Below, piece by piece: positions 53,696-63,242 of a DNA stretch of 64,000 nucleotides (positions are counted from its first letter, which is position 1; each line of letters begins with the position of its first letter). Source of the DNA: Lachnospiraceae bacterium (GTDB lineage: Bacteria > Bacillota > Clostridia > Lachnospirales > Lachnospiraceae); assembly GCA_017455525.1 (NCBI GenBank), contig JAFTAP010000027.1:16663-80662 (forward strand). Direction: 5' to 3'. The position numbers and the translations under genes were made by a program. A model generated the notes under the pieces. That model worked only from the letters and a program-made list of their open reading frames with translations, was not told the origin of the DNA and made no database searches.

Positions 53696-55432
53696 TCAGA
53701 CTTCATATCTCTCTAGTGCCCCGAAATTACATAGCTGCACACACAGCCCGCAGCCGTTGCAGAGCGTGTCGTCTATCTCTATAGTGCCATCCGCCTTCTT
53801 CTTGACAGCAGGACACCCCGGCTTTAGGCACATGCCGCATTTCTTGCATTTCTCAGGCAGAGGGCGCACCTTATAAGGGAACTTCTGCCCCTTAAGCAGA
53901 GCGCACGGAGCGCAGACGATTATTACGGACAGCTCGTCTCTTGCAGTCTCCTCCTTTATCACACGCTCCAGCTCCTTCGTATCGAAAGCGTCCACCTCCA
54001 CGACATTCTCTATATTCATCGCCTTGCAGACCTTGTAGATTGATATAGCGGGAACCTCTGTGCCATCCAAGGTCTTGCCTGTCGCCGCATGATCCTGATG
54101 TCCCGTCATGCCCGTAGTCGAATTATCCAATATCATTACGGTCGCCGTAGAGCGGTTATACGCAAGGTCTTCGAGCGAATTGATCCCCGTGTGCATGAAG
54201 GTCGAATCACCTATCACAGCGACCCATTTCTTTATATAATCCTTGCCCTTCGCCTTCTCCATGCCGTGAAGCATAGAGATCGAAGCTCCCATGCAGACCG
54301 TAGTATCAACTACCCCAAGCGGAGCTACAGCCCCCAGGGTATAGCAGCCTATATCTCCCGCAGCATGTATTCCAAGCTTTTTAAGCACATAATAAGTGCT
54401 CCTGTGCGGACAGCCGGGACAGAGTATCGGCGGACGGTTCGGAACTTCAGCGCCCTTGTACTGTATATCCTCGCCCTTCAGTTTCTCACGAAGCATATTA
54501 GAGGAATACTCTCCCTGCAAAGTGAATAATTCCTTGCCTTCGCAGGCTATCCCCCATGACCTCACATATGTCTCTATGAAAGGCTCTAACTCCTCAAAGA
54601 TGATAAGCCTGTCAACCTGTGATGCAAAGTCCTTTATAAGCTTCTCGGAGAGCGGATATACAAGTCCCAGCTTCAATACCGAAGCCTCAGGAAAGACCTC
54701 CTTCACATACTGATAGGCTACTCCGCTGGTAATGAAGCCAATGCTTGTGTCACCTATCTCGATGCGGTTTATCTCCATAGAAGCCGCATCCTCTGACATG
54801 CGCTTCTCTCTCTCCTCGACATAGACATGCCTTCCCTTTGCCATGCCGGGCATCATGACATTCTTCATTATATCCCGCTCGTAGGGCTTGTCCTCTGGAA
54901 CGCACCTGTCGCAAAGCTCTACTGTGCCCTGCGAGTGCCCTATCCTTGTGGTCGTGCGTAATATGACCGGCGTGTCGTATTTCTCAGACAGCTCGAAGGC
55001 AAGCTTCGTATAGTCATGGGCTTCCTGTGAGTCCGAAGGCTCAAGCACCGGTATGTGAGCCGACCTTCCTATAAGCCTTGTATCCTGCTCATTCTGTGAG
55101 GAATAAAGCCCCGGATCGTCCGCCACGCAGAAAAGCAGACCGCCATTCACGCCGATATACGATACGGAATAAAGCGGATCGCTCGCCACGTTAAGCCCCA
55201 CATGCTTCATAGAGCACATAGCCCTCACGCCCGCCATAGAAGCCCCTATCGCAACCTCCGCAGCCACTTTCTCATTTGGCGACCACTCCGCATATACGTC
55301 AGGGTACTTCACCAGATTCTCGGATATCTCGGTACTCGGCGTGCCGGGATACGCCGCCGATACCTTTACTCCCGCCTCCCAGGCTCCGCGCGCTATCGCC
55401 GCATTGCCAAGCATAATCTCTTTTTCAGCCAT
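53696..55432 (-). CDS. iorA: Indolepyruvate ferredoxin oxidoreductase alpha subunit
   Basis: 578 residues, full length. The N-terminal pyrimidine-binding half has MLGNAAIARGAWEAGVKVSAAYPGTPSTEI and MKHVGLNVASDPL. The thiamine-diphosphate half has CPGCPHRSTYYVLKKLG, GDIGCYTLG and GDSTFMHTGINSL. Two C-terminal 4Fe-4S sets follow, CKKCGMC...GCP (about 528-540) and CNGCGLCVQLC (about 559-569). It converts aryl-pyruvates from aromatic amino acids to aryl-acetyl-CoA and reduced ferredoxin. GAGGAG precedes the ATG. iorB lies downstream beyond a sortase gene. It is divergent from the GGDEF gene. Confidence 0.96.
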   Translation of the reverse strand: MAEKEIMLGNAAIARGAWEAGVKVSAAYPGTPSTEISENLVKYPDVYAEWSPNEKVAAEVAIGASMAGVRAMCSMKHVGLNVASDPLYSVSYIGVNGGLLFCVADDPGLYSSQNEQDTRLIGRSAHIPVLEPSDSQEAHDYTKLAFELSEKYDTPVILRTTTRIGHSQGTVELCDRCVPEDKPYERDIMKNVMMPGMAKGRHVYVEEREKRMSEDAASMEINRIEIGDTSIGFITSGVAYQYVKEVFPEASVLKLGLVYPLSEKLIKDFASQVDRLIIFEELEPFIETYVRSWGIACEGKELFTLQGEYSSNMLREKLKGEDIQYKGAEVPNRPPILCPGCPHRSTYYVLKKLGIHAAGDIGCYTLGAVAPLGVVDTTVCMGASISMLHGMEKAKGKDYIKKWVAVIGDSTFMHTGINSLEDLAYNRSTATVMILDNSTTGMTGHQDHAATGKTLDGTEVPAISIYKVCKAMNIENVVEVDAFDTKELERVIKEETARDELSVIIVCAPCALLKGQKFPYKVRPLPEKCKKCGMCLKPGCPAVKKKADGTIEIDDTLCNGCGLCVQLCNFGALERYEV

Positions 55433-55573
55433 ATATATGTCTCCTCGTAAAATGCATATAGATATTTTATTTTAGCACACTTCCATACTCAAGACCACTT
55501 TGCTATAAAATAATCGAATTATGCAACTGTACATTTTTATAGTATAATAATTATTTACAGATTGGAGGATGTC

Positions 55574-57367
55574 ATGGGAGAAAATCAGAAAAGAGTTCCT
55601 ATCCGAAGACGGGTGCTTAAGACCGTCCTTCTTACGACGCTTGTCGCAATGCTTGCAGCGAGCCTTACTAGCCTGATCTGCATGATCGGGATAAAGAATA
55701 AATCAGAGCATGCACTCACCGAACAGCTTGAGAGAAACCTCATGAGCCTTGTCAGGCAGAAAACCGTCGCTGCCGACGCCAAGCTTGAGCATTATGAGGG
55801 GTATATATTATTCCTTACTGATTATATCGAGAATATGTATAAGGGCAGGGAGATCCTTATAAGCATCGGCCATCTCTTCGACCCGCCGCTTACTACCATA
55901 CCAAAAGGCGAGTACGCAATGACCAGAGGCTTTACCTCTGATAAGATTACAGTGGGTTCGGTAAAGGACGACATACTCTTCTTCAGCAACATCGAACAGG
56001 TCTACGAACCGATAGCCAGGGAGAATGACGGTCTCATAAGTACCGTATATCTTGGCACGAAGAGCGGCCTGCTCGCATCATATGACAAGTGGTCATATCT
56101 GTCTGCGGTAGAGCCCGGAGAAGAGGTGTACTATGACTATACGCAGTCAAGCTGGTATCAGCAGGGGCTTAAGGAAAACGGCGTTTTCTACACAGGTCTT
56201 TATACGGATTCACAGGGGAGGGGGCTTACTATCACGGTTGCCTCGCCCTTCAAAGATACAGACGGGGTATTTCAGGGCGTCGATTGCGCTGATTTCGACA
56301 TAACGGGACTCTATGATGATATGATCTCCATAGACATGGGAGAGGGAGCTTTTTCATTCGCTATAGACGCAGAAGGCGCCATCATCTCACCTGACTCTGA
56401 TGAATCAGCCTCCCGTAAAAAATATACAGGGCTTACGAATGAAGAACTCAAGATGATGAGCTCCGGAGAAGAAGGCATATTGCAAAAGGATAAAGCCTTC
56501 TATGTGTACGCCCCCATAGAGCGCGTAGGCTGGACTCTGTGTGCCTGCGTTCCCCGCGAGATAGTCCTCGGGAGCGTGAGGGACGTCGAGCAGTCGATTA
56601 TTATAGCCATACTAATTTTTATCGCCATCACGGCACTGATCCTCATCATAGTCCTGCTTGCGTCATATAAGGTCGCAGGCTCCATTACCTACCCGATGGA
56701 GCTTCTCGGACGGGATATGGAGACTATAGCCGATGGCGACATAGACTACAGGGCGTCCGTATACAGGAATGACGAGATCGGGGATATCACGTTGGGTCTC
56801 AACGCCATGCTCGACAGACTGGAATCAACCCTTACGGAGCTTGACGACACGAAGCTTCATGCAGAGGAGATGTCCGCCCTTGCGAATAAAGACGCGCTCA
56901 CCGGCATAAGGAATAAGACCGCCTACGACAAAGAGGTGCAGAAGACGGAATGGGATCTCTTACAAGGCAACACGGAATTCGGCTTCGCTATGGTGGATCT
57001 CAATTCCCTAAAGAAGATAAATGACACCTTCGGGCATGACAAGGGAAACATCGCCATAAAGAAGCTCTGCCACCTTATCTGCGAGACCTTCGTCCATTCA
57101 CCCGTATTCAGAATAGGCGGAGATGAATTCGCAGTCATACTAAGAGGCAATGATTATCATAATATAGACAGACTTATAAGCGAATTCAACAAGAATATCG
57201 ACACCTATGCAACCGACGATTCGCTAGAGCCTTGGGAAAAGGTCTCAGCGGCAATAGGCTATGCTTTGTATGACAAAAAAATCGACAGCAGTGTAGATAA
57301 CGTATTCAAGCGTGCGGATCAGGCCATGTACGAGCACAAGAAGCAGATGAAGGCTCTATGCGAGTAA
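55574..57367 (+). CDS. Membrane diguanylate cyclase: dCache sensor, HAMP, GGDEF
   Basis: 597 residues from the ATG at 55574 (GGAGG five bases upstream; the TTG four codons earlier is disfavoured). A membrane span (about 16-38) is followed by an extracellular dCache-type sensor (about 45-330), where YYDYTQSSWYQQGLKENGVFYTGLYTDSQGRGLTITVASPF is the typical signature. A second span (about 341-364), a HAMP linker (about 366-418) and a GGDEF domain follow. NKDALTGIRNKTAYD and the intact GGDEF at about 515-519 indicate an active cyclase. No RxxD inhibitory site is seen five residues before GGDEF (HSPVFRI). The ligand is unknown; related dCache domains bind amino acids or amines. Monocistronic. Confidence 0.93.
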   Translation: MGENQKRVPIRRRVLKTVLLTTLVAMLAASLTSLICMIGIKNKSEHALTEQLERNLMSLVRQKTVAADAKLEHYEGYILFLTDYIENMYKGREILISIGHLFDPPLTTIPKGEYAMTRGFTSDKITVGSVKDDILFFSNIEQVYEPIARENDGLISTVYLGTKSGLLASYDKWSYLSAVEPGEEVYYDYTQSSWYQQGLKENGVFYTGLYTDSQGRGLTITVASPFKDTDGVFQGVDCADFDITGLYDDMISIDMGEGAFSFAIDAEGAIISPDSDESASRKKYTGLTNEELKMMSSGEEGILQKDKAFYVYAPIERVGWTLCACVPREIVLGSVRDVEQSIIIAILIFIAITALILIIVLLASYKVAGSITYPMELLGRDMETIADGDIDYRASVYRNDEIGDITLGLNAMLDRLESTLTELDDTKLHAEEMSALANKDALTGIRNKTAYDKEVQKTEWDLLQGNTEFGFAMVDLNSLKKINDTFGHDKGNIAIKKLCHLICETFVHSPVFRIGGDEFAVILRGNDYHNIDRLISEFNKNIDTYATDDSLEPWEKVSAAIGYALYDKKIDSSVDNVFKRADQAMYEHKKQMKALCE

Positions 57368-57403
57368 TCAATTTCATTCCAGTTCCCTTAAAAAATTATC
57401 ATC

Positions 57404-58669
57404 TTACTCCGAATATTCACAGATATACCCCACCCCTCCCTTGAATGATGGGTATATTCCCGGAACGTCATTCGTTATATCATTTAAATAAAATGCGTCC
57501 TCTGATTTTCGGTACAAAAGCTCGACATATTCCTCATCTATCTCCGTGCCATCAGCTAATACGTCGGTATAGCTGGGACCATTTTCAAGCCAGTGCTTGT
57601 AGAATCCGTTTCCGAGACAACTCCTGTGAGTAAGATTGGGCTCCGTCCATTCCCATCCATAATTATCATTCCGTCTTGCGCCCACATAAAATACGATGTT
57701 AGTCATATTCTCCTCGCGTATCATATCCTCGACCTTCGCAAATTCCCCATCACAGGTCAGCGACGCAAGATATCCGCCCTTTGCTTCACACTTCTTCTCG
57801 GCTTCTTCCCAAGTGCAGTCCTCTACGCATAGCTCGTATCTGTGAGTCTCATAGAGAAGCTTTCCCGTATCAAGGTAGGACACGACATCGTCATATAGCA
57901 GATATTCCTGCACCGACATAGCCTCCATCCAGTCATAAACCTCGTTCAGCGCATCCATATATCCCGCTTCATCTGTCTTCTTTCCATTTACTTCATAATC
58001 AGTGACATGATATCGCTGATTCTCCTCATCCCATGCGGGTTCATCCTCATCTGCAAAACCCGAATAATTCCCGTCAAATATAAGCTCCCACTTACCGTCC
58101 TTTATGGTATACACCAGGTCATAATAATAGCCCATATGACCATCATAATTATCAAGTATATTTTTCTTCTCTAAATATGCGAAATAAAGCCTTGAGGTCT
58201 GCAATACGTCAAGCATGCCGTCGTGGCAGGTGAGTATCTGGCAACCGCTTGCCTCTACCCCTGTGTCCACCACAAGCTCAGGTATATCGTCATCATCCAC
58301 ATATATGAAAGCATAGGAGTATGTATCATCTTCTCTCGGATTTTCCTCAAGATATTTCTTATATGACCCTTGCCATCCATCACCTTCCGAATTATCGAGC
58401 TTCCCTGAAGCATCAGCATCATTTATCTCCTTGAAAGCATCCTTATCGGCATCGTCATTAGCTGCATCACTTCCGGAACCAAACATACTTACCTTATCTC
58501 CGGCCGTTCTGTCCTCATCAGAAACATCGTCCGAAGTCTCCTTTTCTGCCTCAGACTCAGCTTCTATGCCATTATCCGGACTGTTATCGGAATCTCCTGC
58601 AGCACATCCTGCAAGTGTCATAGTTCCGACAGAAAGTGCCAATATGATTGCCATAATCTTTTTCTTCAT
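57404..58669 (-). CDS. Surface lipoprotein with a C-terminal C-type lectin-like domain
   Basis: 421 residues. The signal peptide ends in the lipobox TLAGC (Cys 22). An acidic Ser/Asp linker (about 25-95) leads to a middle domain (about 100-235) with YSYAFIYVDDDDIPELVV, an acidic repeat similar to small calcium-binding or SMI-type loops, and GHMGYYYDLVYTIKDGKWELIF. The last 140 residues are a C-type lectin-like fold: RYELCVEDCTWEEAEKKCEAKGGYLASL, NIVFYVGARRN, WEWTEPN and a closing GYICEYSE, with paired Cys. Lectin-like domains on clostridial lipoproteins are uncommon. The ligand may be a carbohydrate or a protein. It is monocistronic, with AAAGG eleven bases before the ATG. Confidence 0.8.
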   Translation of the reverse strand: MKKKIMAIILALSVGTMTLAGCAAGDSDNSPDNGIEAESEAEKETSDDVSDEDRTAGDKVSMFGSGSDAANDDADKDAFKEINDADASGKLDNSEGDGWQGSYKKYLEENPREDDTYSYAFIYVDDDDIPELVVDTGVEASGCQILTCHDGMLDVLQTSRLYFAYLEKKNILDNYDGHMGYYYDLVYTIKDGKWELIFDGNYSGFADEDEPAWDEENQRYHVTDYEVNGKKTDEAGYMDALNEVYDWMEAMSVQEYLLYDDVVSYLDTGKLLYETHRYELCVEDCTWEEAEKKCEAKGGYLASLTCDGEFAKVEDMIREENMTNIVFYVGARRNDNYGWEWTEPNLTHRSCLGNGFYKHWLENGPSYTDVLADGTEIDEEYVELLYRKSEDAFYLNDITNDVPGIYPSFKGGVGYICEYSE

Positions 58670-58772
58670 AAAGGAAATAACCTTTCAATTACTATAATAA
58701 TATTATTATCTTGAAACAACCCTGCAAATTACAATAAAACCCTTTAAAGATTAAATCCTGTCGCATAATTCT

Positions 58773-60773
58773 TTATGATCGGATTCTCTCCAATTCCTCA
58801 AGCCATAGCTCTGCTGATGCATCGCTTGGCATCCTCAGATCGCCTCTGGGGGATACCGCAACCGTTCCGACCTTCGGTCCGTCGGGTAAACACGACCTCT
58901 TAAACTGCTGAGCAAAGAAACGCTTATAAAATATCTTCATCCACTTAAGTGTAGTTTCAGGCTCATAACTATCCTTATGCGCAATGCAGGCAAGCCTGTA
59001 TATCTTTGACGGCGAGAAGCCGAAGCGCAGCATATAATATAAGAAGAAATCGTGAAGTTCATAAGGACCTACGATGTCTTCCGTCTTCTGGCTTATATTT
59101 CCGTTTTCAGGCGGAAGCAGCTCCGGCGATACAGGAGTATCAAGTATATCACGAAGGACTATAGTCAGCTCGCTCTGTTTTACATCTTCCGACATACTAC
59201 CCCTATCATCTCGGTTTACATAATCTAAGTTGTCAGGTTTGTCTGCTGCATTCCCCTTTGTGGTTTCATCCGCAAAATAAGCCACAAGATGCCTTACCAA
59301 AGTCTTCGGAACTCCTGCATTCACGCCATACATCGACATATGATCTCCGTTATAGGTCGCCCAGCCCAGCGCAAGCTCCGACATATCACCGGTTCCTATC
59401 ACAAGTCCCGACAGCCTATTCGCTATATCCATAAGGATCTGCGTCCTTTCTCTTGCCTGCGCATTTTCATACGTCACATCATGGACATTGATATCAGCCC
59501 CTATATCAGACATATGCTGTGCCACAGACTTCTTTATGTCAACCTCCATTAGATCACAGCCCAAGGTCTTCGCAAGTCTCACCGCATTATCATAAGTCCT
59601 GTCCGTAGTACCGAATCCCGGCATCGTGACCGCGTGTATCCCCGACCTGCTTAGCCCCAGCCTGTCAAAAGCCCTCACGGTCACAAGCAGCGCAAGCGTT
59701 GAATCAAGACCGCCTGATAAGCCAATTATCGCATTATGTAAACTAGCATGCTCAAGTCTTTTTGCCAGACCTATGGATTGTATGTCTGCAATCTCTGTAC
59801 ACCTGTATTTCCGCTCCCTATCATTTGCAGGCACGAAGGGCAGGGGCGGTATATGCCTATTTATGTCAACCAGGGTATCATTGATAAGAAATGGAATCCT
59901 CACATAATCGTCATACACATTCTCCACGAATGTATTCATGCGGCGCCGCTCCGACATGAGCCGTTCCACGTCTATATCCGCAGTTATTACTCCCTCCGTA
60001 AAAAGCTTTGATTCCGCAAGGATCGATCCATTCTCGGCTATTATGTCATGTCCGCCGAATACGAGATCCTGGCTTGACTCCCCTGCTCCCGCCGAAGCAT
60101 ACACATAAGCGCATACTCTCGATCCTGAGGCCTGACTTACAAGCCTTCTTCGGTATTCATCCTTTCCTATGACCTCATCTGACGCTGAAAGATTGACTAT
60201 AAGATTCGCTCCCGCAATGACATGAACTATAGACGGCGGAGCAGGAACCCATGCATCCTCGCATATCTCACAAGCGATTTTAAGGTCAGGCAGCGTTTCC
60301 CCGCTTTCAAATATGATATGAGTTCCAAAAGGAATCCCCGTGCCGAAGAAATCAGTAGTCAGCACGGAAGCATTTCCTGATGTGAAATACCTCTCCTCAT
60401 AAAACTCCGAATAGTTAGGGATATAGGTTTTCGGAACCATGCCTATGCATAGCCCTCTATGCAGCACCGCAGCAACGCTATACAGTTTATCCCTGAAATA
60501 ATATGGAAGCCCCACGAATACGAGAACATCAAGGTCTGATGTATATTCCGCAATCCTCTTTAACTCTGTCTTGCTGGCATCTATAAGTGTATGCTGGAGA
60601 AGCAGGTCTCCGCAGGTATAGCCTGATATGACCATTTCCGGGAATACTATGATCTTAGCGCCCTTTGCTGTCGCAGCATCTATCCCCTCTATAATCTTAT
60701 CCGCATTATAGTGAGCATCCGCAACCTTTATCTTCGGCGTGACTGCCGCAACCTTGATAAAACCGTCCTTCAT
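58773..60773 (-). CDS. nadE: Glutamine-dependent NAD(+) synthase
   Basis: 666 residues. The N-terminal nitrilase-type glutaminase has IVFPEMVISGYTCGDLL, the MVPKTYIPNYSEFYEERYF lysine region and the nucleophile Cys in KIACEICEDAW. The C-terminal synthetase has the PP-loop IGLSGGLDSTLALL, GTGDMSELALGWATYNGDHMSMYGVN, and FKRSCLPDGPKVG. It makes NAD from deamido-NAD with ATP and glutamine. AGGAGA precedes the ATG. It is the upstream-independent neighbour of a metallophosphatase-like gene on the same strand, 60 bases away. Confidence 0.97.
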   Translation of the reverse strand: MKDGFIKVAAVTPKIKVADAHYNADKIIEGIDAATAKGAKIIVFPEMVISGYTCGDLLLQHTLIDASKTELKRIAEYTSDLDVLVFVGLPYYFRDKLYSVAAVLHRGLCIGMVPKTYIPNYSEFYEERYFTSGNASVLTTDFFGTGIPFGTHIIFESGETLPDLKIACEICEDAWVPAPPSIVHVIAGANLIVNLSASDEVIGKDEYRRRLVSQASGSRVCAYVYASAGAGESSQDLVFGGHDIIAENGSILAESKLFTEGVITADIDVERLMSERRRMNTFVENVYDDYVRIPFLINDTLVDINRHIPPLPFVPANDRERKYRCTEIADIQSIGLAKRLEHASLHNAIIGLSGGLDSTLALLVTVRAFDRLGLSRSGIHAVTMPGFGTTDRTYDNAVRLAKTLGCDLMEVDIKKSVAQHMSDIGADINVHDVTYENAQARERTQILMDIANRLSGLVIGTGDMSELALGWATYNGDHMSMYGVNAGVPKTLVRHLVAYFADETTKGNAADKPDNLDYVNRDDRGSMSEDVKQSELTIVLRDILDTPVSPELLPPENGNISQKTEDIVGPYELHDFFLYYMLRFGFSPSKIYRLACIAHKDSYEPETTLKWMKIFYKRFFAQQFKRSCLPDGPKVGTVAVSPRGDLRMPSDASAELWLEELERIRS

Positions 60774-60833
60774 GGTCTATCTCCTATTTTTATTCCCCCG
60801 TTCATACCTGACTGCGCCCTCCGGGGATATCGA

Positions 60834-62243
60834 TCAGCCCGGCGGAAGGACAAGCTGTTGTCCTACATAGATCAAAGATGGATTTGATATTATATTAATA
60901 TTTAATTCATATATTTCAGTCCAGCGGGTTCCATCACCCAAATGCTCTTCCGCTATCTTCCAGAGGCAGTCTCCCTGTACTACCTCATATGTGCCATCAT
61001 CCCCGGATGATACCCTATCCCCGGCTTTCCCATCAGTCTCATTTACGCTTTCATTTCCAGCTTCATCGGAAGCATCGACTTCATTCTCCTCTATATCCAC
61101 ACGGTCTTCTATATCAGCTTCGTTTTTATTCTGTACTTTATCCGCAGCTTCCGTAGCAAATTCTGATCTTACCCCCGCCTTATCATCTGCGTCACTTTCA
61201 TTCTTCTTTGACGCATCATCAGCCACATCTGGCTCTTCGTCATCACTCTGCCAGTCACTATCAATATCAGAAGTCGCCACTCCATCCGGGCTCCCGATTG
61301 CAACAGATCTTCCAATGCGCTCCTTGAGCTTATCTACGGTCTCCTGAATATCCGCATTTGCTTCTATATTCTCGGTCTTCACAAGATAGTTATCGGCTAT
61401 CCCGCTCTCCTTATCTATCACGATAACGCCGATATATGCGAAATCCTCGCCGCATGACTGTATAGGCTCTCCACCGGAACCTTTCGTAACAGCATCTCGT
61501 GAGCCGCCATCAATTATAAAATCTATATCCTCTGCTTTCTTATATAAATCAGATGCCTGTCCGGTCCCGATATGGCTAAGACCGATCACAAGATCTGCTC
61601 CGTCTTCCTTTAATATATCTATCTGCTCCCTTGCACGGTCGTACATATCATCGCCCGACAGAACAGTAAGCCCACCATACTGCCCCGGATCAGAAAGCCC
61701 GAAAAATCCTATCTTGATACCCGAATCCGTCTGATGGAGATAGCTTGGAGTAAGTATGGACTTTTCATCCTTAAGGACATTAGAGCATACCAGCCTGAAC
61801 TTTGCGGCTCCGACATAGCTCTTTAATTCATCGTATCCCTGCTGAAGCTCCGTATCACCTACCGTAGAAGCCGTGTAACCCAATGAGCTCATAAGCATGA
61901 ATCCGTCTATAGTCTTAAATGAATTACCGTTTCCTGCGTCCTCCTGAGTAAATCCTCCCGCATCAGCCATTACGACCTCTGCTCCAGCTCGTACCATATC
62001 ATCCCGAAGCGATGCGATCCTTGAGTATCCGTCTACAGCACCGTGCACATCGCCCGAATGAAGTATCACGACTTTACCCTTGAGCTTATCTGTATCGGGC
62101 TCACGCACGTCAGTCGAAGACTGCTCCTTCGCAAACGCCCTACCTAACGCCCCCGAAGAAGTCATCGTCCCACATAATATGGCGGCAGCAGTCACAGCAG
62201 ACACTACCGCTTTTTTTATGAACCTTATCTGAGCTCTTTTCAT
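60834..62243 (-). CDS. Exported metallophosphatase-like protein with C-terminal LysM
   Basis: 469 residues: a signal peptide (about 1-38, ending GRAFA-KE), a 5'-nucleotidase-type metallophosphatase domain (about 55-320), an acidic linker (about 325-415) and one LysM domain (about 420-467: YEVVQGDCLWKIAEEHLG, IYELNINIISNPSLIYVGQQLVLP). Metal motifs HSGDVHG (Asp 65, His 67), ADAGG (Asp 94) and GLSHIG are kept. The motif that should read GNHE/D is GDTE (129-132), losing the usual Asn and His. The C-terminal nucleotidase specificity domain is absent. It is anchored non-covalently to peptidoglycan by LysM. Activity is doubtful or altered. No clear ribosome binding site. Confidence 0.8.
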   Translation of the reverse strand: MKRAQIRFIKKAVVSAVTAAAILCGTMTSSGALGRAFAKEQSSTDVREPDTDKLKGKVVILHSGDVHGAVDGYSRIASLRDDMVRAGAEVVMADAGGFTQEDAGNGNSFKTIDGFMLMSSLGYTASTVGDTELQQGYDELKSYVGAAKFRLVCSNVLKDEKSILTPSYLHQTDSGIKIGFFGLSDPGQYGGLTVLSGDDMYDRAREQIDILKEDGADLVIGLSHIGTGQASDLYKKAEDIDFIIDGGSRDAVTKGSGGEPIQSCGEDFAYIGVIVIDKESGIADNYLVKTENIEANADIQETVDKLKERIGRSVAIGSPDGVATSDIDSDWQSDDEEPDVADDASKKNESDADDKAGVRSEFATEAADKVQNKNEADIEDRVDIEENEVDASDEAGNESVNETDGKAGDRVSSGDDGTYEVVQGDCLWKIAEEHLGDGTRWTEIYELNINIISNPSLIYVGQQLVLPPG

Positions 62244-62342
62244 TTTAATAACTACATCGTCACAAAAACCCTATTTAAGAGAGGGCGACTAATAATATAT
62301 CACAAACAGACTCTGTCGTTAAGGGGATTTTTCATTTTGTTA

Positions 62343-63242
62343 TTATTGTTGCTTATGTTGAAAAGACGCTGAAGAGAGTAGCTTCTTGAGTTCGTCAACA
62401 GAAACTATGTATTTCTTCTGACAGAAGCTGCAGATCATCTCTATCTCTTTGCCTTCATCTATCATTGCCTGAAGCTCTTCCTTCCCAGTGGCAATAAGAG
62501 CCCTCTCTATCTTCTCCGGCGAGCAGTCACACTTAAATTCCGTCGGAACCTTCTCAAGCATCGTCATTCCAAGTCCATCCAACAGCATGGCAAGGATATC
62601 CTCCGGAGACTTCCCCCGATCTAAAAGCTCCGTTACGGACGATATTCCCTTTAGGTTTTCCTCAAGCCTGTCTATCGTAGCATCGCTCACATCAGGCATA
62701 AGCTGTACAATAAAACCGCCCGCAGTTCTTACTGTATTGTCCTTATTCATCAGCACTCCGAGGCCTACCGTAGACGGCACCTGCTCGCTTTGTGCGAAAT
62801 AGTATGTGAGATCCTCAGCTATCTCAGATGTCACAAGATCGACCTCTCCTATATACGGTTCCTTAAGTCCGAGATCCTTTATAACCCTGAGCGTCCCCCT
62901 TCCTATCGCTCCGCTCACATCAAGCTTATGGTCTGATTCCCTCGGAGGAAGCAATACAAGTGGCTCTATCGGATAGCCCTTCACATGTCCCTTTGAATCA
63001 GCCGTAACCGTAAGCCCTTGCATCGCGCCATTGCCTTTTATCTGCAAGGTGAGGACATCATTATCGCCCTTCATGGTTATCCCCATCATTGCCCCCGCCG
63101 TAAGAAGCCTGCCCAGAGCCGCAGTAACCACCGGCGATGAATTATGAGCTATCCTCGCCGTCTCAGTCATATCCTTTGTAGTCGCAGCAAAAGCTCTTAT
63201 ATGCTCGTTATCAGCTGATACTCTTACTATATAATCCATCAT
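62343..63242 (-). CDS. hslO: Redox-regulated chaperone Hsp33
   Basis: 299 residues. The N-terminal domain (AFAATTKDMTETARIAHNSSPVVTAALGRLLTAGAMMG, GYPIEPLVLLPP, TSEIAEDLTYYFAQSEQVPSTVGLGVLM) and the C-terminal zinc-redox switch with Cys 238 and 240 (FKCDCS) and Cys 271 and 274 (CSFC) are complete. Under oxidative stress the Cys form disulfides and the protein holds unfolding clients. GAGAGG lies thirteen bases before the first ATG. It is a single leftward gene, divergent from the YvyF-like gene. Confidence 0.96.
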   Translation of the reverse strand: MMDYIVRVSADNEHIRAFAATTKDMTETARIAHNSSPVVTAALGRLLTAGAMMGITMKGDNDVLTLQIKGNGAMQGLTVTADSKGHVKGYPIEPLVLLPPRESDHKLDVSGAIGRGTLRVIKDLGLKEPYIGEVDLVTSEIAEDLTYYFAQSEQVPSTVGLGVLMNKDNTVRTAGGFIVQLMPDVSDATIDRLEENLKGISSVTELLDRGKSPEDILAMLLDGLGMTMLEKVPTEFKCDCSPEKIERALIATGKEELQAMIDEGKEIEMICSFCQKKYIVSVDELKKLLSSASFQHKQQ

